Positions 32,325 to 43,143 of a stretch of DNA of 64,000 nt are shown one piece after another (positions within the stretch are counted from its first letter, which is position 1; each line of letters opens with the position of its first letter). The position numbers and the translations under genes were made by a program. The notes under the pieces were generated by a model, which was not told the origin of the DNA, ran no database searches, and saw nothing but the letters and a program-made list of their open reading frames with translations. This stretch comes from Astrocystis sublimbata. Lineage: Eukaryota > Ascomycota > Sordariomycetes > Xylariales > Xylariaceae. The stretch lies in the NCBI GenBank assembly GCA_022453515.1, contig JAJNNY010000043.1, forward strand, positions 248,001 to 312,000, read 5' to 3'.

Positions 32325-34846
32325 ATCACCTGGTGAGAGCTGTCAGTGTTGTTGCAACGCATGCACTTTGCAGAAGGGTGAACTCACGACAGGGGACATG
32401 CATGACGGTTTAAAGGGTATGTATAGACTGTTGTTGGTTTCTTGTTGCTATGTCTGATGGAATCGAGATCTTGTTGATGGGGGTTTGATGATTTGTTGAT
32501 GGTCTAGACACTTGCTAGAAAAGAAAAGAAAGGTGTGAGGAAATGGAGCAGAGGAGGAGGATGGGCTTTTATGGGATATAAGGCAGGGTACAAGTCCACC
32601 CACTGGCTTCGATTACCCCTCACGGACCAATCAGCTGTCAGCTTCCTTCGACTTATACCCTGCATGCAACCACTTCCCGAGTGCCACACTACTTTTGATC
32701 GACCCAAGTCCGTTCTATTATTTTCAGTCACTCTTTCTTATCTATTATGTCTCTGAGAGTTAATACTCTTGTTTTGCCGATGCAACCCCAAACCCCCTTT
32801 CCTTTTATATCATCGGGCCATCCATGAGTAAAACTAGGATAACACATCCCAATCCTTCCGGTGTACTAGACAGTTTGCTCTCCAAGCCGTCCAGCTGCTT
32901 CATCTTCACCCCCCCAGCAGAGCTTATAGCTTATTCTCATATTACCTTGTATGTTTTATGTCATCTTATTGCTTTTATCTATGCGCCCACCCCCTCGAGG
33001 CTGTGCACTCTCCCCTTCATCCACTTCCAGTAGGTAGGTTCCTACCGATCTTTGTTTTTCACTTCAATGCCTCGGTACTCTCTTTCCTCCTATGCATGTG
33101 TAGCACGTATGCTTGCGTTGTGACTCCTTGTCAACCCCTTCAATGATACATATTTGCACACCAACGACCTACTTCCTGTATCAATCTAGCATCACTTTCT
33201 GTTTCTTGACCCCAACTATTGTTTACTGAGCTTTCCTGCACCGCTAGGGTCATCCCTCTTTCCTTGTGTCCGACGACCAGTTATTAAGAATTACCTACGA
33301 TGATCAAGTCCACACAGCATCATTGAATAACAGCGCTGCATGCCAAAGCGCGGCTGTGGTTTCCCTAATGTAAGCATGCCGAAGTGATCATATCGGGCAG
33401 CCCCTATACCTTTCATGACAATATGCAAAAGAACCCAAATGAGCTAGCTGGATTCCAGACAGGAAGTACTACTTATTTGAATGTTTCCGCTTCCAAGTCT
33501 TCCAAGTTCAAGCGACTGCGAGTGACAATGTATAGAACACCATCATGAGCTCAGACACATTCGACAAGCATCTAATAACTAAAACTCGATACCGTATTAC
33601 TGAAGTCTCTTGTTCGAGTAGACATCGTATGTTGAGCAGTAAGCGACTGTGGCAAAAGGTGAATACCTAGGAATAGGAATAAGAAGTAGGTGAGCTAGGG
33701 CTCGAGGGCCTGGTGGGAAGCGTTCAATTCGGCTAGGATAATCATCAAGCTGCACCATTCTTTGTGGGCCAATCAGTGACCTACTCACCTACCCTTTCGA
33801 GCCATTCACGTGACCGATGCGACGACGGGAATTTGGTGAACGATTCTCCTAGTTGGGTAGCTTAGGTAGCCACGGCCTGAGCCGCCTACCAGGTAGCACT
33901 AGGTAGGCAACAGGCAACCAACAGATGGTACCAAATAGGTACTAGCCTGCGAACTCGACCACAAAGGTCTGGCCGGTCGCTGTCGCTATCAGGAGACTGA
34001 TTCACCTTTATACTTACCATATGGCGAGACTCGGAGACCCCTGAAAACATCTATAGCGTACACAATAGAGAATGGTGAATGTAATAAACAATAAATAAAT
34101 GGAAGACCAAAAAAGAAAAATCGATAAGCTTAGGATGCCACTTGAGTTGCTCAGTGTCAACATGGTGCACTGGTGTCCCTTCATGAATGAATTTGGTATG
34201 CAAGCACGCTGCAAGCCCCAATGATGACTTCTCTCAAGAAACGAAGATCCCATTGCTCATGGAATTTGTTGGCTTGGTTTTAGTGTCTGACATATTCCCG
34301 CAGATCGTGATGGTAGTAAGATATCTGACTGGACACGGAGTGCGATGTTGAGTGCCAGGCCAACTGGTAGTTAGCCGGGCGTTACCACACTAGGGTGAGA
34401 TATAAAACAAGTCCCAGCTTACTATTTAAAGAGTCACATTCGATTTTGCTAGATCCTGTTCCACGTCGACGGTGAGGGCGTCGCATTTAATGTTTGCACA
34501 GGACCTGTGGGTACCCACCTAGGTTGACACCTAGTCAAGGCCTGAGCTCATGCACGGCCACAGTTGCCCTTGCCACAAGCCTAGGTAACGTTAGGCCATT
34601 TGCGGCTGAAGCTGTTGGAGGTAGATGGCTGGCCCGTAGCCCATCTCGGCCCATGCGCGGAACCTTGGAGCGAATTGACCCTGCACGTCGCGACCGTGAA
34701 TGCACCCTCAACATTCTACCTACCTAGACAGTGTCTAGCTTGCTTAACACTCGCTCCGGACTCTGTCATCTGCATCATAGCACTCTAGCATTGATCGCAC
34801 AAATACGTGTCCCGAATTCATCTGGTTTCACTGAATATCAGTCAAG
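32325..34846. other. Intergenic spacer, about 2.5 kb
   Basis: No supported gene. Pyrimidine-rich stretches (32860-33260) and TAGGTAGC words (33850-33910) are present. It should contain the divergent promoters of the flanking genes. Confidence 0.4.
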
Positions 34847-36049
34847 ATGGGAGGCAAGAAGCGCAAGCACCCCGATGTGGAGGAAATTCTCAACCGAGCT
34901 TGGTGCTACTACTGTACGCGTCTCTTGTCGCTCGCTTGCGCGTCGCGCACATGATTGCTGACAGAGCCTTAGGCGAGAGAGACTTCGAGGATCTGAAGTT
35001 GTTGATATCACATCAGAAAGCGAAACACTTCAAGTGCGACAGGTGCGGTCGGCGACTCAATACGGCTGGAGGTATGGTCCTGTCCATTTTGATATGTCAC
35101 TTCGGCCGATCATCATGAACACTTACAGGCGCAATGAGCTAAAATCCACTCTCACCTCAGGTCTTTCCGTTCACATGAACCAAGTCCACAAAGAGTCGCT
35201 ATCGACCGTCGAAAACGCGCTTCCCAACCGACAGGGCCTCGATGTCGAGATCTTCGGCATGGAGGGTATTCCCGAAGACATCGTCCAGCAGCACAACCAG
35301 CGAATCATACAGAACTTCTACCAGGCTCAGGCCGAGAGGTTTGCCGCCACAGGAAACCCGCCTCCCGGCCAGAACGAGAAGCGGCCCGTCAAGAAGGTCA
35401 AGGCCGAAACATCAGACGACATCAAGAAGCGTCTAGCCGAGCATCGGGCACGGGTTGCCGCCCAGAAAGGCGCGAATGGGGGCGCACCCACACACACGCC
35501 GCCCACGGCCCTGCCCGATGGCCATAGTCCCGGACAGAGCGCATCGCCTAGCACATTTGTATGTGGCCATGCGCCACCACCCCTTGCCTTGACTGCTGCT
35601 AACGCTGTCCACAGAACTCCCCCTTTCAGCCCCCTGGAGGTGCTCAATACCCTGGATACCCGAACCAACCTCAGTACCCCCACGCCTACCCTCCTTCGAA
35701 TCTGCCGTCACGTCCTGGAAGCAATGCACCTGCTGCCACAGGACTCCCCCAACGACCCGGGCAGCCCGGGTGGCCGGCTAATGCTCCGGCAGCTGGGGAA
35801 CATGTGCCCAGTGCCGTGCCACAGCAGGGTGACGATATCGATCAGTTGATCAGAATGGCCGAGGCGGGCATCAGGCCGCCGAGGAAATCGGAGACGCCTG
35901 CTGCCGCAGAGGAAGCGGCGCCGGAGAAGAAGTCGAAGAAGGAGAAGGACAAGAATGTGCAGATGATATACGAGGACGATCTCAGCCCGGAGGAGAGGAT
36001 GGCCACGATGCCGAGATATGCCTTTCAACCGGAGACTGTAGCGGCTTAG
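34847..36049 (+). CDS. ZNF207/SUF4-like C2H2 zinc-finger protein
   Basis: Four exons (34847-34913, 34973-35071, 35161-35558, 35615-36049) join in frame to 332 residues. The N-terminus is MGGKKRKHPDVEEI then WCYYCERDFEDLKLLISHQ, KHFKCDRCGRRLNTAGGLSV and HMNQVHKE, giving two C2H2-type fingers directly at the start. NALPNRQGLDVEIFGMEGIP and a long Pro/Gln-rich disordered region (QPPGGAQYPGYPNQPQYP) follow. This paired-finger N-terminus and the EIFGMEGIP block are the hallmark of the animal ZNF207/BuGZ and plant SUF4 family. Animal members bind microtubules and BUB3; plant SUF4 is a transcription factor. The fungal role is unknown. The tail carries a Lys/Glu-rich stretch and LSPEERMATMPRYAF. Confidence 0.85.
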
Positions 36050-38060
36050 GGTCCTTTTTTTAAGGTATACGTGTTGAAAAAAGTAATCAGTATGGATTGG
36101 ACGGACGGTTTGCAGCACCTGTGATATTATATTACCTAGTTTAGGGGGAAAGTACCTGCGGTTTGTGTGGCGAAAGTTTGGGGTGTACAGATACTAGTGA
36201 AGTTAGTCAATGGCTCAGATGCTTGTGCCGCCATCCTCTAGGATGTCAATGATAGTTTTGCAGTTTTCAACCGCAGGTTTCATCTCCCTCCTCTTTATGT
36301 ACCTGACTCACCTGATATATAGGGCGAGTTGCCGCCTTTGTTCTTACATCTAGCTCTCGTTCACATTGCAAGGTTTGGGTGTAAAGAGCAAGCTTACTAG
36401 TGCTACTCTGAGCCAAAGGCCTAGTTACTGTTTCCGCTTCTACAGCTGAACATGCTCCATGGTGCTACACGCAGGAGCATCAGCCGAGGCGCCCCGCCAC
36501 AATCTTGGTTACCTCAGTAAGGTTGATTTGATACAAGACCTATGTTGCTCTGTTAGAGAAGGGCATATTGTCTGCCACAGGGTAAAATGTAAGGGTAGTA
36601 TCAATATACCCCGTTCGGGATGCTTATTGCATTGCATACTGATGTATGGTAAGTACTTACTAGCTGCTAGGAATTATCTAATAAAAAGGTTTGTCTGAGA
36701 GTCTAACCTAGAGAAAAAGAAGATGTTTGATAGATGATGCATGGGATTGTTGATGATGTTCTTGCAAGTAGTAGGTACTGTGCGTAGCATAATAAGATGT
36801 AGTCTTGAGAGTTAATTCACCTGATTGAGTTCTCCAAGCCAACTGAATGAGCTGTTTACACGGTAGGGGGACCCAACTTTCAATGATTCGCTGTTACTGA
36901 CACGTTCCTGTACTGTTGCAACATATTGCGCTTTGCTGTTGTGAAACTACCTAAAGGGATAATACAAACTCTGGCCGTGTTGTGTTGCTTCCAGATTTCA
37001 CTGGAACTAATAATGTATCAACAAAATGTTACTTACTACGTGATGTGAAATCGGGAACGTCCCCTTATCGTCTGGTTTTCGCTACACCAGGTCGGTCCCC
37101 AGACTTAGAAAAGTGTAACTCTAGGTGCAACTGTAATCCACCCAAGGTTGAAATGCTGCGTTGCATCACATGCATGTCGCATTTGGCCCCATAGGAGGGA
37201 ACGTGAAGCATCGCAGGATGGCAGGGTCAGTGTTCCTGGAGTGACGGAGTTGTGTATTGTTTCACGGGTCTTGTGTGGGAGAAATTGTGGCATTGCCGAG
37301 GCATAAGAAAAGCCCACTTCATAGGTTGTGGCTTATAACTACTTAAGTACCTACATTGGCAATAAATCGAACCATGTGCTGTGAAGACAGGATTGGTTTA
37401 GTCACAGGACAGTAGGTAGCACCAACTGCTGAGAGAAAAGAGAAAAGACAGCAGCGACTCAACAAATGTTTCGTGAGATGACTGTCTCGCACTGATTGGT
37501 GCCGGTGGCTGGCTCCGCTGGTGTGGGCTAAGTCAGTGTCCACTGTCCACTGTCGGGACTGGTGGGCTAAGCCGGGACTGGTGTTGAGCTCATGTGGCAC
37601 ATGTCTGGACCCTTACGGCCTAGGTAGGTCCGGGCTAGGTACCTAGGTAGCCTCTATATTACTCCCTCTGGACTAGCGCCGCTGCAGCGAACCCCAGCTT
37701 CTCTACGTCACACGTGCCAGCCGATGGGATTCCCCTGCCAAATAAGGCCGTTTGGGGCTGCTGATGGCGCTTACATGGAATCGACTGCTGACAAGCCTTC
37801 TTCTTTGGGCAGGTCAGGCGCCGCGGCTGCCCGCTTTAACACCGGGAGCGAGCGAGCTCTGTCTGTCTTCGCCAGAGCTTAGCATAAGGTTGTGCTATTC
37901 TTATTCCTGCCAACTACGAACCCGCGAAGCTACGAAGCTCCCGCAACTTCACTTCCTCAGCTCGAGCTTAGACTTCAACGACAGATGACAACGATGCTGC
38001 TGTGCCCGTTCGCGAATTTTCACTGCCCACGACCCCAGTCTTGCCTCGGCCCAACAGTCC

Positions 38061-38093
38061 CTACCTGATCTACCTGATCTACCTGATCTACCT
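38061..38093 (+). repeat. Tandem 9-bp repeat in the PAH1 leader
   Basis: Three perfect CTACCTGAT units plus a partial fourth, about 200 bp before the PAH1 start codon. Confidence 0.85.
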
Positions 38094-38207
38094 CTACATA
38101 TACAGTCTCTACCTATCGTACCTGGCCGTGATACCATACAATTCATACCTACGCTACCTACCAACGCACTTGGCGACCGTCACCGCCATTATTGCACGCA
38201 GCGAGCC

Positions 38208-38235
38208 CATCCTCCATCCTCCATCCTCCATCCTC
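38208..38235 (+). repeat. Tandem 7-bp repeat in the PAH1 leader
   Basis: Four CATCCTC units, ending about 55 bp before the start codon. Pyrimidine-rich and probably transcribed. Confidence 0.85.
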
Positions 38236-38290
38236 CAATCGTCGCAACCCTCGGACCCGACGACTTCGGTCGCTGGCCTGTCCCTAAACG

Positions 38291-40641
38291 ATGCAGTACG
38301 TCAGGAACATAAGCGACTCAGTGTCCACAGCCTGGAACTCCATCAACCCCGCCACCCTCAGCGGTGCCATCGATGTCATAGTAGTCGAGCAGGAGAATGG
38401 TGACTTGTTCTGCTCTCCCTTCCATGTCCGCTTCGGCAAGTTCTCGCTCCTGCGCCCCTATGAGAAGAAGGTCGAGTTCAGGGTCAATGGCACCAAGCAA
38501 GAATATGCCATGAAGCTGGGCGAGGGCGGAGAGGCCTTCTTCGTCTTCGAGACCTCCGACAAGATTCCCCAGAGCTTGCAGACCTCGCCCCTCGTATCGC
38601 CCGAGACCAGTCCCACCCTGCTCCCCGCCGAGCCTTCTGCTGTGCAAAGTAACCTTCAGGAGCCAGACCTCCTGAATCTCGACAGCGACAGCACCACACG
38701 CAGGAGATCGTCCGGAACACGGCCAGGTATCAGTCCCCTGGCCGCCCCCCAGCTACGCCCAGGTTCGTTGTTACTGGTTCAGCGCGAGGAGTTTGTAGAT
38801 GGATTGCTGACATATATGCCCTAGGTGTCTCAGCACCCGCTGCTTCTTCTCCTGAGTTGGAGTCCGGCCGCCCAAGTTCCAGAGGCATGCTTGGCGTGAC
38901 TCCTCGACACAGCGCCTCGACTGACTCGGTTCTCCCCTCGACGCAAGCACGAGGCACACCCGACCATGATCAAGGTGAGTCGGGCGACGAATATGATGCC
39001 GAGAGTCCAACCCCGTCTCAGAGGTCGCGAAGCCCGCCGCCTCTTGCCCCGATCGAAGCTATACAACGTGCCATGACCCTTTCCCAAGAGTTGTGGGCCG
39101 CGAATATCCCAACTCGTGTGACGGATTCGGGCGATCTAATGCTGGACATGGCTTCATACAAGGGCAGCGAGGAAGATGCCATCAAGGCCGAAATCCTCGC
39201 CCGCAAAATCCTGTCTGAAGAGCTACAAGGCGACTATGACATCGGCGCATTGTTTGGCATGGATGAGGAGGGCAACCTCTGGATTTACAGCAGTGAAGAG
39301 GCAAAGGAGGCAGCCATGCAGAAGACTGTCGCATCACTTCGGCCGGCACCCACATTAGCCATCGATGCTGTTTCGGATCCCGGATACGCAAGTGACGATT
39401 CTACAGCATCTTCCCGTATCCATCTCCACCGGCGCAGCGAATCCGACGTCGGCCAGGGCTCGGCTCACTCCCCGCCCACGACGCCGGGTTCGATGTCGAT
39501 AGCCGGCAACCACAGCCATAGAAACTACGCCAAGACCCTTCGTCTGACTAGTGATCAGCTCAAGGCTCTTGGTCTGAAGCCGGGCGAGAATTCCATGAGC
39601 TTCACCGTGAATCGGGCCACCTGCAATGCCAACATGTTCCTGTGGCGGCATGATATTCCTGTCGTGATTTCAGACATTGACGGCACGATTACCAAATCAG
39701 ATGCGCTCGGCCACGTCCTGAACATGATCGGGCGCGACTGGACACATACAGGCGTGGCGAAGCTATACAGCGATATCGCGGCCAATGGGTACAACATCAT
39801 GTACCTGACAAGTCGATCTGTTGGTCAGTCCGACACAACCAGAGCCTATCTGAATGGCATTGTACAAAACAGCTACCGCCTGCCCAAAGGTCCGACCATC
39901 CTCTCGCCGGATCGGACGATGGCTGCATTGAGACGAGAGATCTACTTGAGAAAACCCCATGTGTTCAAGATGGCTACGCTCCGAGACATTCGAAGCTTGT
40001 ACGGCCCCGAGAACACATGCTTTTACGCTGGGTTCGGAAACCGTCTGACTGATCAAATTTCCTACCGGACCGTCGATGTCCCACGGAACAGGATCTTCAC
40101 CATCAACTCAAATGCAGAAGTCTCACTAGACCTGCTGAGTCTTAACAAGTTGAAGCTCAGCTACGTCAACATGGGAGAGGTTGTGGACCACTATTTCCCG
40201 CCCGTCGGCACGCTCGTCAAGGGCGGCGGGGTCGAATACACGGATTTCACATTTTGGCGGGATATGCCGCTGGAGTTGGACGAATTCTCAGCCAGCGGGT
40301 CGGATACGGACAGCTACGGCGAAGAAGAGGAAGAGGAAGATGAGGACGTGGGGGAGATGGGAGACAGTTTCCTCTCCCGCGGCGATGGCGACTATGACGA
40401 CGAGGGCGATCTGGTTAACTCGACTATCTATGATGGACCTGAGGACGCCGATGATGAAGAGGCTGTCGAGGACGATGAGTACGATGACGAGGAAGACGAG
40501 GAATACAGCGAGGACGAGAACGATACGCTGGACCTCGAATCACCGGCGCCGCCGGAGCCGAAGAAGAAGGTTGTTGTCCCAGATGTTAATGCGGAGATCA
40601 TGACGGGGATGAAGGATTTGAACGTCCAGAAAACACGATGA
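38291..40641 (+). CDS. PAH1: Lipin-family phosphatidate phosphatase (PAH1/SMP2/NED1)
   Basis: Two exons, 38291-38762 and 38825-40641, join in frame (donor GTTCGT, acceptor CCTAG) to 762 residues. The N-LIP domain is at the extreme N-terminus (MQYVRNISDSVSTAWNSINP, GAIDVIVVEQ, PFHVRFGKF). The C-LIP HAD-like domain has the catalytic DIDGT at about residues 440-444 (VVISDIDGTITKSDALGHVL), then YNIMYLTSRSVGQSDTTR and FYAGFGNRLTDQISYRTV. The tail is very acidic (about 640-735). The enzyme dephosphorylates phosphatidate to diacylglycerol. In yeast it is kept cytosolic by phosphorylation and recruited to the ER/nuclear membrane after Nem1-Spo7 action; the acidic tail fits that recruitment. Ser-rich linkers between the two LIP domains are likely phospho-sites. 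It is convergent with TAF9. Confidence 0.95.
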
Positions 40642-41436
40642 AAACCGGTCCATTTTGAGTAAAGACTTCAAGGTTGCGATTTGACCATCAAGTCACTCTC
40701 GTCACATCACAACGAACAAGCAGCATTCCTCCGTAAGGGGGTAGAAAGAGTTTATTGGGTATTATTTGTTGTTTATGCAACCTCTGCACTAGAACATATC
40801 TTTGTCTAACACTCCGTCCAGCCTTCTCAGTTAGTCGCTCGCTTCCATCAGCCAGCCTGGTTTGGCTGCTGCTGCCTTTTCTGTTTCTGCTCCCCAATTT
40901 GATTCCTGCATAGCGCAAGGCGTTTTCCCCCTCCTTTTCTCTGGTTGGTCTAGGTACATTGCGTCAAGGACGGAAAAAGGTTGAAATTTCTTAAGACATG
41001 TATGACGAGATAAATTTAAGTTTGATTCGAGAGAGCACAGTGATGCGCTTATTTTCGTGCTGTGATGTTTGAAGTGATGCGCAATGTGTAGTGCTTTTCC
41101 CAATCTTGGTATCGGTAGCCTGTAGGTGCCGCTCCATTTCCGACCACGGAGGACAACGAGTTGTATAGTATGTGAAGACTGGTCTCTCTTTGCTCCCTGG
41201 TCGTGGAGGATAGAAGGAGGTGGTCTCCAGCCTCGTCGCCGACATCGTTGAATGAAATAAAATACCCTGGCGAACGCCATACGCCTTGCCCATAAACGCT
41301 TATAATCATTGGTGCTGAGGGGATTTGAGAGGGAATGAGTAATGTGCGAGTTTGCATCCCTTAATATCGGGTATGCCACAGTACTGAAGAGAGGCTGGAC
41401 CAGCGGCCAGACAAAGAGATACGACATGGCACCTCA
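40642..41436. other. Intergenic, convergent 3' flanks
   Basis: This is 795 bp between the PAH1 and TAF9 ends. Both 3' UTRs are expected here. No other feature was seen. Confidence 0.5.
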
Positions 41437-42318
41437 CTACTCGCCCATGTCCATATCCATATCCTCATCGCCGAGGTCGTCACCGAGAAACTCATCGAGC
41501 CCGCCCTCCTGCTCGCCATCCTTCTTGCCATCTTTGTCGCCTTTGCCCTTCTGCCCTTCCAGACCCTCCATAGCGTCCGAGTCATCATCGTTCTCCTCGT
41601 CGTCGCTCTCGCTGCCGCCCTCGACACCCCACTGGTCCCTCAGGCCCCAGGCCTGCCCGCTGAGGACGAAACGCTCGTTGGGCAGTCGCACACCCCACTC
41701 GTTGGCGAGTATGCGCGGAAGAGCGACCTTGTTCCGCTCGCGCGCCAGCTCCTGCAACCACTCCTTGCTCGCACCGCCGCCGCCGCCACCGGCCCCGCCA
41801 CCCCCGGATCCGCCGCGGAACTGGTACGTCTGGCGGCTCGCGATGGCGATGTGTATGGCGTTGGTGCTGACGGTGGCGTCGCCGCCCGGAGGCGCGGTGG
41901 GCACGGCGCCGGACGAGCCGCTGGGCTTCGCGCCCGCGTGCGACGAGTACGGGTCTCCGGATAGGTGCAGGGCGTCGTTGAGGATGCTCGAGGTGTGGCG
42001 ATACGCGAAGTCGAGAAGCAGTAAGGGCACGCGGTTGTCGAAGGAGGTGACGCCTTGCGAGGTCAGGAGGAGCTCGATGGTGCGCGCGTCGCGCGGACGC
42101 GGCTCGGCGCTCGTGGCGGTCGGCGAGGTCGGCGCCGCGGCTGTCTGGGCCGCGGGCGCGGGCGTGGTGTTGGTGGCTTGTGTGTTGGGCATCGTCGTGC
42201 TCCCGCTCGTCGCGGTGTTTTGTGTTGCGGATGGCTGTGAGGCGGGCTGTGGCTGGGATTGGGATGGGCCGGCTGAGGAGGGAGGCGGGACCCCGTTTGT
42301 TTGCGCGGTTGAGGCCAT
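41437..42318 (-). CDS. TAF9: TFIID/SAGA subunit TAF9
   Basis: A single exon of 293 residues. After a Gln/Pro/Ala/Thr-rich head, the histone fold starts at [20 protein letters not shown] and runs through [20 protein letters not shown]. An insert ([12 protein letters not shown] and a Gly run) separates it from the last helix segment ([14 protein letters not shown]). A conserved block [20 protein letters not shown] and a very acidic tail ending MDMDMGE follow. This matches TAF9 (TAFII31/32), which pairs with TAF6 in TFIID and SAGA in the nucleus. The Gly-rich insert [14 protein letters not shown] within the fold region is longer than usual. It is divergent from HIS4 across 825 bp. Confidence 0.93.
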   Translation of the reverse strand: MASTAQTNGVPPPSSAGPSQSQPQPASQPSATQNTATSGSTTMPNTQATNTTPAPAAQTAAAPTSPTATSAEPRPRDARTIELLLTSQGVTSFDNRVPLLLLDFAYRHTSSILNDALHLSGDPYSSHAGAKPSGSSGAVPTAPPGGDATVSTNAIHIAIASRQTYQFRGGSGGGGAGGGGGGASKEWLQELARERNKVALPRILANEWGVRLPNERFVLSGQAWGLRDQWGVEGGSESDDEENDDDSDAMEGLEGQKGKGDKDGKKDGEQEGGLDEFLGDDLGDEDMDMDMGE

Positions 42319-43143
42319 GGTGGGTGGTGTCGGCGGTGACGGTGACGGTGACGGCGCTTGCGTTTATATGACTGCGCTCGTGGAGTTGGGTATGGTGACG
42401 ACGGACAAGCGATGCGTGCGCGTCCCGGTCGGAATCGCTGAGTGTCGGCGCCGGTGGATGCAACCTAGCTGGCTCTTACTCTTGGAATTCGAAGTTCTGT
42501 CTCCTCGTATCTCTTCAATCTGTCATTATGAGTGTGGTCGCGAGTGAGTTTTGAGGTTGAGATTGACTGGAATTGGAAGTTGGCGGCTTTTGAACTTTCA
42601 GTTTGATCGGAGGAAGTATATTTATATAGAGTTCGAGGTACATGTATGATTGGAAGAGTGAGATATTCAATGTTACGGGCCGCGGTAGTGAATCTATGAA
42701 TGAGTACATAGTACGTTGTACCTCAAGTGGGCCGGCCTAGAAGTGAATGAGCTGCGGTCGCTGTGGAGCTGGTCCGATGCAAGTGGGGCATCTGCTCCTC
42801 TACCTATCACCTCTTCTACCTAAGATAGGTATCTTATCTTATCGCGCTCAGGCGAGCCCAGGGGGCCAGGTACCTCACATAGGGCATGCATGGAGGGGTT
42901 ATGTACCTGCAATCCATAACCCCACCATCCCATCGTTCACCAGGCAAAAGAATCGACGAGAGGGCCGATTCAGGAACAAGTTGCATCATACCTCCCGTCG
43001 CGACGCCGACTCACTCACTTACTCACTCACTATCTTTGACGTTTCACCCATTTCCAATTTGCCCCATTCGTCAATCGCATTGAGATTCTAGGCTGGTTTT
43101 CCTTATACCAACCCCCCTCTGCCACCACACCAGGTCTGCCACT
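42319..43143. promoter_or_regulatory. Divergent promoter region between TAF9 and HIS4
   Basis: This is 825 bp between divergent start codons. It includes a GGTACCT word near 42869 and a CGACTCA at 43007-43013, about 130 bp before HIS4. That is one mismatch from the GCN4/CPC1 general-control site TGACTCA, next to a run of ACTCACT repeats. Amino-acid control of HIS4 is expected from the family; this particular site is only a weak candidate. Confidence 0.4.

Larger units (their letters stand above)
36050..38290. other. Intergenic spacer and PAH1 upstream region
   Basis: About 2.2 kb with no supported gene. A GGTACCTAGGTAG stretch lies near 37640, and two short tandem repeats lie just upstream of PAH1 (separate entries). 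Confidence 0.45.

Noticed and set aside
41585..42463. Arg/His-rich frame overlapping TAF9 on the same strand
   Set aside because: A frame-shifted shadow of TAF9 with no domain content.
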